A DNA stretch of 64,000 nucleotides from Vishniacozyma victoriae (taxonomy: Eukaryota > Basidiomycota > Tremellomycetes > Tremellales > Bulleribasidiaceae), in the NCBI GenBank assembly GCA_017654735.1, contig JADPYG010000001.1, positions 682,001 to 746,000 of the forward strand, read 5' to 3'. Position 1 is the stretch's first letter. Every line of letters begins with the position of its first letter. Under the pieces are notes generated by a model. The model was not told where the DNA came from. It saw nothing but the letters and a program-made list of their open reading frames with translations, and made no database searches. The position numbers and the translations under genes are program-made. This document shows, piece by piece, positions 38,201-50,181 of this stretch.

Positions 38201-39717
38201 TTGTACCAAGAGAAACAGACTGACGAGGGTAGACATATTCTCAACACCGACAATGACAATTACCATAGGCAAGACCCAAGCAGGAACAGAAGAAGGTAAA
38301 CTTGACCACCCCCATCCATTCCATCCAATAAGCGCAAGGACACTAAGCGACATGATGGCAGAACAACAAAGTTGGACAATCCCAGTGATTGCTAAACCGA
38401 ATTTGGAGTGTACTCGGGTTGCGAAATTGACTTGAGAAACGAGGATAATGAACATTGCGCTGTAGCCTATAATGAAGTATTTAGCATACCAAGTTTCAGG
38501 TTTTGTGGTTGAGGTATCGTCTCCGGTGGCATGTAGAGTGGGGTGGGCGGTGTACTGCTCAATCAGCTTGCGTTCTTCCAATTGGCAAGAGGTAACGAAC
38601 TGATAACCTGAATTCTTCTGGTACATCTCGCTTTGCCTTCCTGCCAAGAAAGACCTTTCCTCCAGCTTCATCCGATATCCTTCCCACTGAAGTCCTCCAT
38701 CGCTCGCTAAATTCCGCAGACACTGAACGGGGTAGACGAAACAACGCCGACACGGACCGGTAGAACCCCAGATGATCGATGTCTGATATATTCGATGAAG
38801 CGATCTCGTGGAATGGTCGAGTGATCCCATCCACCTGGTCCGAGGAGAAAAGGTAACATCCCCCTTCTGCCTTGACATCGCCGGAACTCCCGTGACGCAA
38901 TTCCCGAACACACCTCTCTCTACTTCCCGGATGATCTTTCTCCCAATTCTCCACTCTCCGCTGTATTGCCTCTGTGATTGACTTTGTTTCCTCCATGTGA
39001 TCCTCTTCTTCCTCAATCACATCCTCATTCCAAGATAAAGCTCCGTCGACATCTATCCACGCTATAGTGACCATTCTGATTTCTTCATCTTCAATCGGAC
39101 CTAGGTGATATTCCCCATTCTTGACACTTGTGAGATTCCATCGTGGACTCCCACCTTCGTCGTTGTTATCGTACCACCAGCCACTCGGCGATAGTCTTGG
39201 CAGTAGTGCTGGTGAATCGGGAAAGATCGAGTCGAGTAAAGGGGTACTTAGTACTGACAAGGGATTATCGTGCTCGTTCCCAAAGTTGTTCCGTATACGG
39301 CTGGGTCCAGCTTGATGATCATGACTTGGAGTAGCAGGGTTCCGTTTCTGATACCACACCACCACGGACGGATAAAACAGATTAGTCATGACCAGACAAT
39401 CAATTAATAATGTTCGAATCTATCATCAGCCTCTCATAATTCTCTCGGCCAGAGTGTAAGAGACTTACTTGATTCCTAGCGCAATGAGCCCCAAATTGAC
39501 GAAATCCATCTTTAACCCAACCTTTCGTTCCCACTTCCCATCTCCCTTTTACTTTTTCTTTCTCTTTGCCTTTTCCTTTTCGATCTGCACCTCTGGGCTG
39601 AGGATATGCCAGGCGTGAAGAGGATGCTTCGGGTATATAAAGGGGATTCCTCTGACGTATGTTTGGTGCTCCTCCGTTTGGCACACCGAGTCGGGCTGAG
39701 GTGTTCGGCCTCGACAT
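35233..39717 (-). CDS. SCP1: SREBP cleavage-activating protein (SCAP)
   Basis: SCAP escorts the SREBP transcription factor from ER to Golgi when sterol or oxygen falls; in Cryptococcus this branch (Scp1/Sre1) is needed for hypoxic growth and virulence. The cytosolic start (MSRPNTSARLGVPNGGAPNI) precedes the first span LLIDCLVMTNLFYPSVVVWY. A large lumenal loop follows. The sterol-sensing domain contains WYAKYFIIGYSAMFIILVSQ, GLAITGIVQLCCSAIMSLSV, VIVIVGVENMSTLVSLFLLV and the signature PERIGLGLSRSGLKILFTSL, then VREFCLFAITVNITDWFMLH. One more span (TLVLTLVCVGVIYYMTDHG) leads to the cytosolic WD40 half: GNLVVSVAIDDTISLWRF, DERFVGVVTEDGTVQIWQL and others. About 1,400 residues. The start at 39717 is the best in-frame ATG. 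Confidence 0.9.
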
Positions 39718-40079
39718 CTCGAAATAGTCTTGGCGGAATTGCAGTGCGTTCGGAATATCTGATGTCTTTCTGCTTGGTGTTCCTATTGTTTACTAATCCA
39801 CTCTCATGACTGGTCCCGGGCGCTTGTTGTGTATCGGTTCGACGCCGTAGGATCGACACAAGTCGTGTCTATATATCTTAGTGAGCACTCGTAACTGGAA
39901 CGACTTCGGTCATGGAATTCAAATTGGCCGGCTCGGCTATCTTGGTGCATAGGTGATTTGATTCCGTCCGGAAAGTCCGTTGGCTCAACTGAGCAGCACT
40001 CTATACACTACACACCTGCAACATTCAGACCGCATACATTGTCCAACAAGCATTTCTGACAAACTCAGCCATCGCCACG
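39718..40079. promoter_or_regulatory. divergent promoter region SCAP / cyclophilin
   Basis: About 360 bp between divergent starts. The SCAP side continues open in another frame for some distance, which I take as chance. No TATA box or repeat was recognised. Confidence 0.35.
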
Positions 40080-40720
40080 ATGTCAGCGGAAGCAACGTAT
40101 GTCTCATTCGAGACATCAGTAGGATCATTCACTGTTGAATTATACAACTCTCACGCACCAAAGGTAACCTCTCCTCTCTCATTGTCAAAGAGACTAACAA
40201 GGATAGACATGTAACAACTTCTCAAAACTAGCGGAAAGAGGGTATTACAACGGCGTGGTCTTTCACCGTATAATACCTGGATTCATGATTCAAGGTGGAG
40301 ATCCGACTGGGACAGGAAGAGGAGGGACTAGTATTTATGGAGATAAATTTGGGGATGAGATACATCCTGATTTGAGGTTTGTAGGAGCTGGAATATTGGC
40401 TATGGCAAATTCTGGACCTAATACCAATGGTACGTTTGCCCGCTCTGCTGTTTGAATTAAGCTAATGGACAGGTTCTCAGTTCTTCATCACTTGTGTACG
40501 CCCTCTTTATACACTGTAGACTAGAGGATTAGCTGACCAGTAGGCACCAACACCATTCCTAGATGGCAAACATACGATATTTGGAAGGGTATCGAGTGGG
40601 ATGAAGACTGTTCAAAGGCTGGAAGCAGTCAGGACGGATAATAATGATAGACCAGTCGAGGATATCAAGATACATAAAGCGAGATTAGGAGAGGGTGATC
40701 GGCTAGCTCTGACGCAGTAG
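40080..40720 (+). CDS. PPIL1: PPIL1-type peptidyl-prolyl isomerase (cyclophilin)
   Basis: Cyclophilins of this single-domain type are spliceosome components that catalyse cis-trans proline isomerisation. The protein starts [20 protein letters not shown] and has [40 protein letters not shown] (catalytic Arg in FHR), [40 protein letters not shown] and [20 protein letters not shown]. The [11 protein letters not shown] loop and [12 protein letters not shown] are typical of PPIL1. The Trp that contacts cyclosporin in human CypA (EWLDGKH) is Phe here (PFLDGKH), so drug binding may be weak. About 165 residues in four exons. No signal or targeting sequence is visible. Confidence 0.92.
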
Positions 40721-40966
40721 AATTTAGATTCGGCATACATGTATAAAACAGCTGTAACACGGAAGAAAAGAACTGTAAATACGACAGCTAGGTTTCATAC
40801 TGACACAGCGTAAAAGGTCACCTTACACCTTAGGTTGAGTCAACATGGCTTCTGTGATATACGTTTAGCATACACTGACACAGATTTCGTCTAGTGATGT
40901 TATGCATATATGACTGTAGGCTATATCTATGCAGTTGTCCAACTTACAACTATACATTAGCACCGA

Positions 40967-42692
40967 TCACAACGTGGAGAAGGGACCTACCATCTTTCCA
41001 CCAGGTCCACCAAACCCACTATCTTGCTCGCCCTTCAGCTTCTTAGCTCCATTAAAGATGAACGAATCAACAAGTCCCGCTATCGTCAATACTCCCCCAA
41101 TGATCGCGCATGTCCTACATGTCAGCTTGCAATCGGTGTGAAGCAAGTAGCTCACGAAGTAAGGAAATGAGCAAAAGATTGTCGAGTCTCTGTATGAATG
41201 ATTTTCATGGGTGAGATTTCGTAATTGAAGAAAACACCTGGTACAGCCATCATTCCGTGGCTTGTTAGATCTACCTGTCAGTTCCAGCTCACAGATGGAA
41301 GGCGAGACGTACGGCCATGCTCGTCTCGTCCTGGGGCGTTTCCTTCTCTCAGGTTTCGCTCGTATCGTGTGACAGAGTATTGATGCGAGGGGATCTCATC
41401 ACCTCCGAGGTAGACGAAGCTAGTCGAGACGACCTTGAGGAAGTCTGAGCGTCAGTCGCTATCACTGATCACGAGAAGACCGATAAAGGCTCACATTGGA
41501 ACATGTAGTCCGCTACACCAATCAGTCTCTGCCATGTTGGTACAAGGGGTGGACTCACAGAAATCCGTCCCAGCCTTCATTCCACGCAGGGGATCATCGA
41601 TACCAAGTGCCTTCCTAGTCTTCATTTCCTTTGGATACATCTTTCTCTCTTGTTCTGGAGACACATCCGCAGCGAACCTAAAAGTATGGATTTGATGTCC
41701 GAAATCGTGCTGATCGGCGTCTTTAAGGTATGGGACCTGATATCAGTCTCACTCGTCCCCTCTAGATCCGAGAGGATAGACTCACCAATTCCTGAATCTG
41801 CCTCATGTTGTTCTGGAACGATCTTCCAGGACTGAAATGCAAGTTCCCAATGACCTACCCATCAGCCTTCATTCAAAGCAGAGTGACGTACCTTGTTAAC
41901 CTTGACTTTACCAGCCATTCTACATCCCTCTGTATTCTGTTCTTTCATCTTATCAAGCCATCCCTCATCCCGACACTGCTCAATACCTTGTGGATCATTG
42001 AATGACCATCCTTTCCTGACGTAGGCTTGTCGGACTTCTTCACATGTATTACAACATCCATTTGCCGGGGCAGAAGCACCATAACATGATCCACAGTAAT
42101 CTGGTGCTCTATTTTGGTTTGCCAGCTCAACTTCTCCGGCGAGTACTATGAGTCAGTGTCCATCTCATCATCCGAAAGGAAGACATACGACCATTACGTA
42201 GAGTCTCGAGAGCTAGACCGTCTTTGGATAGACGGGTTTTAGTGAAATCATGTTCTAATTCCGACTGATGTTCTCCAGAGATATCCATCACGTCCAGCGA
42301 TAACACTCATCGTCAGCTTTGTGATCCAAGCTAGATTGATTAGGAGCTTACGATAACAAGGAACTCTAGGGAATGAGACATCCATCTCTATGACCAGCTT
42401 CTCCCCTCTTGACCTATCTACCAGAATCGATGGCTCGAGGTGTACACGTCTGTAGTCCACAAACTCCAGCATGACAGAAGCCAAGATGATCGAGAGGGAG
42501 ATGAATGTTACTATCTCATTAGCACCGTGCAGGTGAGGGTCGACTTACACAATGCGCCGGTCCTCGTACGGATCTTGACATCTTCCATTGTCTATTCATC
42601 AGCATCACTACGAATCTCACTGGCAGGGTATAGCTGACCTTGCCAAAGGCGTCGAAGCCTTGGAAGTTGCCCATCAGGCCATTGCGACCCAT
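40967..42692 (-). CDS. ERV46: COPII cargo receptor Erv46 (ERGIC3)
   Basis: Erv46 with Erv41 cycles between ER and Golgi as a retrieval receptor. It starts MGRNGLMGNFQGFDAFGKTM, then a first span (ALLTFISLSIILASVMLEFV). The lumenal part has KLVIEMDVSFPRVPCYLLSL, ISGEHQSELEHDFTKTR, the Cys-rich YCGSCYGASAPANGCCNTCE and VRQAYVRKGWSFNDPQGIEQ, GCRMAGKVKVNKVIGNLHFS. The second span is STCAIIGGVLTIAGLVDSFI. The C-terminus as read ends GGKMVGPFSTL at 40967. However GTAGGT directly after KM, with GCTAATGTATAG 44 nt later, could be a last intron that gives ...KML-stop at 40944. Exons are short and numerous. An upstream in-frame ATG was rejected as it adds a segment with no family match. Confidence 0.9.
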
Positions 42693-43118
42693 CTTGTATG
42701 CTTTGCTGACTGCGTGAAGGGAACTAGAAAGCAGGAGTACAGTGTGCATTCAAGGTCACGTCGCGACGTTCATCCAGCGGAATCAATTCACACTCCTTTC
42801 ATCCCATCTCTTCTACACCGTTGCAGCGTTGCGCATATGCATACGAGTCAAAGCAAGTCGAGGTATGCTAGTGGCCGAGAGAATGTAGGAAGCATATAAG
42901 GAGAGCTCGCCATGCAGGAACGTAACAGAAGTGGATGGCACAGGCTCGCATCGGTCTACAAACACCTGGCTAAATATGACAATATTGATCGAAAACGAAA
43001 AGCTCCTCTAACCCCCACAGATGACCGATGTAGTTCTTCCCCTTCTCCCCTAAACCCCCATCCAACATAATGTCGAACGAAGTAAACAGATAAATGATGA
43101 TAGGGTTGAATAATGCGT
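42693..43118. other. intergenic region ERV46 / histone H4
   Basis: About 425 bp lie between the ERV46 start and the H4 stop (both minus). It includes the ERV46 promoter and the H4 3' end. Two short CTAACCCCC/CTAAACCCCC runs near 43009 and 43052 recall telomere repeats but are isolated. No animal-type histone stem-loop was seen, as expected in fungi with polyadenylated histone mRNA. Confidence 0.4.
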
Positions 43119-43630
<512 letters not shown>

Positions 43631-43721
43631 TGTTAGATATGAATTGGGTTGGGTTTAAGAGAAAGAGGAGAGAAGTGTTGTTTGATAAGGAAAGGGGAAT
43701 TAGGACAGATGACTGCTTGAC

Positions 43722-43872
43722 TATATAGGAATAAGAGATCGTTGTTGTCATCCCCGCCGCGTCTTCAGGAACGAGGGGCGTTCAACAACACAGATCACAC
43801 CGGCGTTTCGGGATTACGAATGGCGAATTTGAATCACGTGACTCACTTTCGACGCGTCTCGCATGCCACGTG
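43722..43872 (-). promoter_or_regulatory. H4 promoter: TATA box, MCB and two CACGTG sites
   Basis: TATATA at 43722-43727 is 92 bp before the H4 ATG. ACGCGT (MCB) is at 43852-43857. Two CACGTG palindromes at 43835-43840 and 43867-43872 flank it. A histone gene expressed in S phase would be expected to carry MCB-type sites; the CACGTG role (bHLH factor) is unknown. Confidence 0.5.
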
Positions 43873-44491
43873 AGCTCGGCTCAGCTCGGCTCGATGATTA
43901 TTCTTACCGAATAGGGGAATAACACATCCAACTACCCTTCATAGCAGCTGAAGTCCCGTGACTTACAGAGAGGGATAAAAGGGGGCAGGGTCAGAGTGGG
44001 AAGCGGAAGAGAGGGCGTCATGAATACCTGCTCTACGATCCGCACTCCCGAGATTCGAATAGTCTTCGGATTTGACCTGATCAATGCCACGTCATCACCA
44101 CTTGCGCACCCAGAATCCCAGAGCTATCTGCGGCCCCAGATCATTAGTGATCATCTTTCGATAGACAGCTTTTACGAACGTCGTGACTTTCCGTGAATGA
44201 GCACGACAGGCTTACGCTGCCTTCCCCCCATACGAGGCGCGGAGCACACCACTTGCTACTAGTCGAGCCGACCTCTTTGCACTCTCATCTTAAGGTGCGA
44301 CCTCTGATATGCTCGACGAGCGCTCAGGTACATCTCTCTTAATTGTGTGTGATCCGACCCAGCCTGCGCGATGATTCGAGGACAGCACCAAAAGGATTCG
44401 ACGAAGTGGGTGGCGCTCGGCAGCAGCAGCTGAGGCGACTAGGCCAAGATACGAATAACAAAGTCATCCTTCACTCGAATGTCAATCCACC

Positions 44492-44596
44492 CTATTCCGG
44501 CGGATCAATCCCCTATTCTAACGAATTGATCCTCTGTTGCGGCGCATTAATCTTCCATACCGGCGGATTGATCCCCTATGTGTGCGCGTTGGTCTC
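44492..44596. repeat. five diverged 21-bp tandem repeats
   Basis: Units start at 44492, 44513, 44534, 44555 and 44576, each exactly 21 bases. Typical shared parts are CCTATTCCGGCGGAT and GATTGATCC; units 1 and 4 are closest (GGCGGAT-near-ATCC), unit 5 most diverged. Because 21 is a multiple of three, the open frame across them gives heptads such as YSGGSIP, YSNELIL and HTGGLIP. Confidence 0.8.
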
Positions 44597-45424
44597 CTTC
44601 TGCCTAATTTCATCCCGGATCCACTAAAAATAGAGACGAGCAACTCGTCGAAGGCGTCGCTGGTGCCAGTAGCTGTTCATATAACACTGCTCAACGACAA
44701 ATAAATCCACTCAGTCCAGTCGCGGGACTGTTGCCCGACAAAGACAACAAACACAAAGATACACATGCATACACACTGGTGTTGAAAGCCTTATCTGAAG
44801 GGTCCACGTGTGTCGAATGAACGAGCATCTGGGCATTATCGTCTTCACTGTTCGATGGATTGCTCGCGGAAACCATTTCATGCCGTAGATTGGCGACTGA
44901 ATGATCGAGTGTCAAATGTGTCTCCCTGAATAGCTGGATCTTCGTTTGTCTTCGTTCGTTTCATGCGTACTTTGAGGTTTATCATTTCAGCCCAAACGTT
45001 TGAGTCACCCCACGCAGCCAGGATACCCGATAGCCAAGACGAACAATTGAGTAGATATCATGTGTCATCTAAATACTATTAAAGCGGAAGATGTAGCTTA
45101 TACGAACGGCTAGCCGCAGCTGCGCTCATAGTCAGGCCATGCGAACACCACGCGACTGTTCCTGATGCTTATCTTTGATTCTTGGCGAGATATGTAATTT
45201 CCAATAACGCGGAAATCCTTGGAATTTAATGTGCACCAAGTTTCCAACAACGCTCATGGTTCTTTTCCAACAAGCTCCTGGCCAGTAACATCGAGGACGG
45301 CAGTAGCGGTGGGCGCCAGCTTTTCTTGATGCATTGTCTTTGTTCTACATCGTCTTCTTCTCCCAATCCTAATCACCAAAAGCTGATCAATCGCTTTAAT
45401 TGAGCATCAGCTCGTACCTCGGAA

Positions 45425-48400
45425 ATGATTCTCCCTATCTCTCGTCGGGCCATCCGGTCCGTGCAGACTACACGTCTTTCTACGCGATCATTTACTACCA
45501 CCCCACTACGATGTTCGCCTACCTCTTCGACTCCTCGATCTTCCTCGACTACCGCGACTCAGCCCCACCCGTTGCCTCCCTCGGCATCGTACCATCCTTC
45601 CAAATCGTCCATTTTCACCCCTCTCGACACATTCATGCCTCGACACATTGGCCCTAGGGACAATGATACCGAAGAGATGCTCAAGGTCCTAGGTTACCAG
45701 TCTATGGACGAGTTTGTTGATGCTGCTATCCCCCAATCTGTCCGGGTCGAGGCACTGAAGGATATCGATGGTCCTAGAGGTATTCGACCTTTGAGTGAAT
45801 TGGAGCTCAGGCGAAGAGTGGAAGAGGTTGCTGGTATGAACAAGGGAATGAAGAGCTATATCGGAATGGGGTGAGTATTTTTCTCTAAAGTGAGATGAGA
45901 GCTGACAATAAGTTATCACAATGCCATTGTCCCTCCTGTCATCCAAAGGAACATCCTAGAGAACCCAGCATGGTACACTGCCTACACTCCTTACTCTCCC
46001 GAGCAATCACAAGGTCGTCTAGAATCTCTCATCAACTTCCAGACAGTCGTCATCTCCCTTACCGCTCTACCCATCGCCAACGCCTCGCTGCTAGATGAAT
46101 CAACAGCCTGCGCAGAAGGAATGGCAATGTGTCTCGCCTCCGTTCCCAAACCCAAATTCAACAAGGGCAAGAAAGTCTTCCTTGTCTCTCCATCCGTCGC
46201 TCCCCAGACTCTGGCAGTATTGCAGACTAGGGCAAGCGGTTTCGGTATCGAGCTCAAAATCGCCGAGAGCAATGCCGGGCTAGAGAAGGAGATCGAGGCA
46301 TTGGGAGAGGAGAAGTTGATGGGTGCTCTAGTCCAGTATCCTGATGTCAATGGTGATGTCAAGGACTGGGAGAGTGTCGCTGGAAAGGTCAAGAGCGCAG
46401 GAGGAAAATTGGTCGTGGCGAGTGATTTGCTTGCTTTGACTATGCTCAAGCCTCCTGGAGAATGGGGAGCAGATATCGTCTGCGGAAACACCCAGCGATT
46501 CGGTGAGTCTCTCCTCGTTATTTCGAGTATCGGCTAACTTTCAGGTGTACCCGTCGGATATGGTGGACCTCACGCTGCCTTCATCTCGTGTACCGAGGAG
46601 ATGAAGAGGAAGCTACCTGGACGATTGGTCGGACTGAGCAAGGATTCTCGTGGAGCACCAGCCTACCGTCTCGCCCTCCAGAGTGAGTTCCTCCCCTGTA
46701 TCACGGTATAGACGCTGATATCCAGCTCGTGAACAGCACATTCGACGAGAAAAGGCAACTTCCAACGTCTGCACCGCTCAGGCCCTCCTTGCCAACATGG
46801 CAGCCATGTACGCTGTGTACCACGGTCCCGAGGGTCTACGAAAGATTGCCGGTAAAGTCCACGGCTTGACTCGAATTTTGGGCAAAGCCGTCGAATCACT
46901 CGGATTCACTGTTACAAACAAAGCATTCTTCGATACCCTCACTATCGACGTTTCCTCCGCAGGTGTCACTGCTGCCGATGTTCACGCCGCCGCTCTCAAG
47001 TCTGGTATCAACTTCCGACCAGTCGACGACAAGACTATCGGTATCACTCTAGATGAAAGTGTCGGTCCTCTCGATTTGACCGATATCTTCAACGTTTTCA
47101 ACCGAGTCAAGGGGAAATCAGAGGTCGAACCCGATGCTCTCGAGAGTATGGCTTCTGAATTGTCGCTCAATGCCAGCTCCACCACTGAGCCAATTGCCAA
47201 CCTCGCTCGATCTACGCCATTCATGAAGCAAGCGGTATTCAACAGGCATCACTCGGAGAGCGATCTACTTCGATACATGATGCACTTGCAAGAGAAGGAT
47301 TACTCGCTTGTTCACGGAATGATCCCACTTGGATCATGTACCATGAAACTCAACTCGACTTCTTCTATGGTCCCACTTTCCTGGAAAGAGTTTGGTGGTG
47401 TCCATCCCTTCGCACCTGTTGATCAGGCTAAGGGGTATACTACCATGATCAAGGAACTCGAGGACGATCTCTCACTCGTCACGGGATACGATGCGACCTC
47501 GATCCAGCCCAACTCGGGTGCTTCTGGTGAATACGCCGGGTTGAAGGTGATCCAGGCGTTCCACGAATCGAAACAACAAGGACACCGAGATGTCTGCTTG
47601 ATCCCCCTCTCTGCTCATGGAACCAACCCCGCATCAGCAGCCATGGTCGGATACAAAGTCGTCCCCGTCAAGGCCCTTGCCGACGGATCTCTCGACTTGG
47701 TAGACTTGAAGGAGAAAGCAGTCAAGCACAAGGACAACCTAGCTTCATTCATGGTCACCTACCCATCGACTTTCGGTGTCTTTGAGAACGGGATTGAAGA
47801 GGCTTGTCAGATCGTTCACGACAATGGCGGTCAGGTCTATGTAGATGGAGCCAATGCCAACAGTTTGATCGGATTGAGTAGTCTGGGCCGAGTCGGTGGT
47901 GATGTCAGTCACACCAACTTGCACAAGGTGGGTTCTCATTCTCTTCGGTTTGCCGAGCACGACATCTGACAGACAGACATTCTCGATTCCCCACGGAGGA
48001 GGTGGACCCGGTATCGGTCCTATCGGGGTAAAAGCACACTTGGCACCTTACCTCCCCACCCACCCCCTTATCCCCACCGGCGGTTCCTCCCCCGTCAGCG
48101 CCGTATCGGGCGCACCATGGGGATCAGCTTCCATCGCCTCGATCTCATGGGCATACATCAAGATGCTCGGTGGAGAGGGTTTGACCCAAGTCTCAAAGAT
48201 GGCTTTGTTGAACGCAAACTATATTGCCGAGAGGTTGAAGCCATACTACAATATCCGATTTACCAACAAGAATGGACGAGTCGCTCACGAGCTCTTGATC
48301 GATTTGGCAGAGTTTGAAAAGAGTGCAGGATTGAAGGTATCGGACTTTAGCAAGAGGTTACAAGATTACTCTTTCCATCCTCCTACCGCTCAATGGCCTA

Positions 48401-48828
48401 TCTCTACGTACGTCCCTCCTTGTCACCATACCAGACAAAGCTGACTTCTAGGTGTTGGTTGATTGAACCCACAGAGTCTGAACCCAAACACGAGATTGAC
48501 CGATTTATCGATGCCCTCATCTCGATCCGAAGTGAAGTTGACGAAATCGTCGCTGGCTCCCAGAGCAAGGACAACAACGTCTTCAAGAATGCCCCCCACC
48601 CTCTATCGGTCCTGACAGCGGACGAATGGGATAAACCCTACTCGCGTCAGAAAGCGGTTTTCCCCGTCTCCACACTCAAGCGATCCAAGTTCTGGCCAAC
48701 CGTGGGTCGAGTTGATGATGGTATGTCCTTCATTCCCCCAACATCATTACATGGAGAGTCACTGATTAGCAGCCGCCGGGGATCTAAATTTAATCTGCGA
48801 GTGTGGAACCGTTGATGATTATGCTTAA
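45425..48828 (+). CDS. GCV2: glycine decarboxylase P-protein (glycine cleavage system)
   Basis: The P-protein is the PLP enzyme of the mitochondrial glycine cleavage system; it decarboxylates glycine and passes the aminomethyl group to lipoyl-H protein. An Arg/Ser/Thr-rich presequence ([20 protein letters not shown]) is followed by [40 protein letters not shown], and, in the second half, [58 protein letters not shown] and [26 protein letters not shown] joins [20 protein letters not shown] across an intron; the Lys of NLHKTF is the PLP-binding residue. The last exon gives [18 protein letters not shown], reached across an intron near 48721-48771. About 1,020 residues, full length. Confidence 0.96.
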
Positions 48829-49155
48829 ATCCCTTTCTCCTCTTTCACGATCGATAACGATTCCAAGCGGCTCAACCTGCATTTCTTGTTTGCTTCTCAT
48901 AGACTCATTTCATAAACTTCATCATTAGTATCATCAGTTGTTCAACATACATATTCATTGTTTATCTCATTTTCTCGGTTGCGAATGCATATAGTTAAAA
49001 GGCTTGAGGGGAGGTTGAGCTGAAATTGGCATGGTAGGTATTGATTTGCATCGTTCTACCGCACGCTACTTCTGCCTAACCATTATCTCATGATCAACCG
49101 ATGGTAACTGATCATCAGCACAACTCATTGTCTTAGAAGGACGACCACATACCAT
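48829..49155. other. convergent intergenic region, GCV2 / small protein gene
   Basis: About 330 bp of AT-rich sequence between two stops, presumably 3' untranslated regions. I see nothing else. Confidence 0.5.
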
Positions 49156-49615
49156 CTAGCAACCTCCAGCCTTCTGGCAAGCCTTGACGCCCTCCCTGAA
49201 TCCATGTTCCCATTCCCAAGTTCCCTCGGGTACTTTCTTCTCGGCAGCCCTCTGCTTGGCCCAATGATCCAAATCATCAGGGATCTGGTTGTTGGATTCG
49301 AGAACTGCAATGGCGTCGTGCCATCCGGTTTCGAATCCGGGGAAAAAGGTGCCGTCTCGGACTTCATAGTTGTTCTGAGACCAGTACTCGTTGTGCTTTT
49401 CTGGTCGTTAGGATTTTGTCTCGTATGGTACGGGACAGTGGGCGAGGGATGGTGAAGTTGGTGAGATGGCGACATCGATGAACTTGGCAGATGATGGGAG
49501 GGGTACGATGGTGATTGGATTGGAGTGGGGACGAGGGAAAGGAAAGGAAGGACGTACTCTGAGCTTCATCTCGGTACTGGTTCAAAGCATTCTGATCAGG
49601 TTTGTTGAATCCCAT
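49156..49615 (-). CDS. small protein of unknown family (copy A)
   Basis: Two exons encode about 92 residues: MGFNKPDQNALNQYRDEAQ, then KKHNEYWSQNNYEV, RDGTFFPGFETGWHDAIAVL, ESNNQIPDDLDHWAKQRAAE and a Trp/Glu-rich end (GTWEWEHGFREGVKACQKAG) closing GC. The intron (about 165 nt) falls after DEAQ. It has no signal peptide or membrane segment and is rich in aromatic and acidic residues. A second gene at 58387-58766 encodes a clear relative (see copy B): HN-(E/D)-(Y/F)-WSQN, DGTFFPGFE-GWH-AI and W/F-E-HGFR-G are shared and the intron sits at the same place. The promoter has TATATAA at 49738-49744 and a CCCCT stress-type element near it. I do not recognise the family; a stress-induced cytosolic protein is a guess. 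Confidence 0.8.
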
Positions 49616-50181
49616 ATCGATAGTTTGTTTGTGTTGTTCTGGAGAGTAAGCTCGGTCAATAGGTAATCGAAACACTTACTAGTATATGATATGAAAGAAG
49701 ATGAATGAGAGAAAGGAAAGAAGGGATGGTCAATGCATTATATATGTTGAATAGGGGGCGATGTCAGGGTTAGTACTGTAATGCGTGTGAATGACGCATT
49801 CAAGGAAAGGACAGTGATCAAAGGTACGAGAGCGGGGATTGCATGTACGTGTTTGTGTGTGTGTGTATTGAACTAACCGCGAGTAGCGTAGCGCTTTGAC
49901 AGCCCTACGCTGAAGACTTCGAGGCAGTCGGTGAGTATGGCTTAATCCAAGACGCGATATGAACAGCAGCTTGTCAAAGCCTGTGATGATGATGAAGAAG
50001 ATAGAGCAAGAAGAGAGACGCCATTAGCAGACCAGGCGTGACAGGTCCAGGGTGTCGCTCGGCCCGACTAAGAGTAATGGCGGTGAACCGGTCAGAAGCG
50101 TGAAAGCATATACATACATCAACCTTATTAAGATAGCCCAATCCAATCCAATTAATTTCCCTAAACCACGTACATTGCCAT
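49616..50181. promoter_or_regulatory. upstream region of small protein copy A
   Basis: About 565 bp lie between the start of copy A and the stop of the next gene, both on the minus strand. TATATAA is at 49738-49744 (minus strand), about 125 bp before the ATG, and an AGGGGG run sits just beyond it. A GT-rich tract (GTGTTTGTGTGTGTGTG) is near 49851. No exon is evident. Confidence 0.45.

Larger units (their letters stand above)
43631..45424. other. long intergenic region, H4 / GCV2 (divergent)
   Basis: About 1.8 kb between divergent start codons, the largest gene-free stretch. The left 250 bp is the H4 promoter. The centre has five diverged 21-bp repeats (44492-44596) inside an open frame of 94 codons that I do not regard as a gene. 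Another CACGTG is near 44804. No tRNA, 5S or transposon end was recognised. Confidence 0.5.

Noticed and set aside
43005..43060. CTAACCCCC and CTAAACCCCC, resembling the TTAGGGGG telomere repeat or a telomerase RNA template
   Set aside because: Only two short isolated matches in the 3' region of H4, without further telomerase RNA features.
44343..44627. Open frame of 94 codons across the 21-bp repeats
   Set aside because: No splice or family support; the openness is explained by the 21-bp period. Kept as a repeat, not as a gene.
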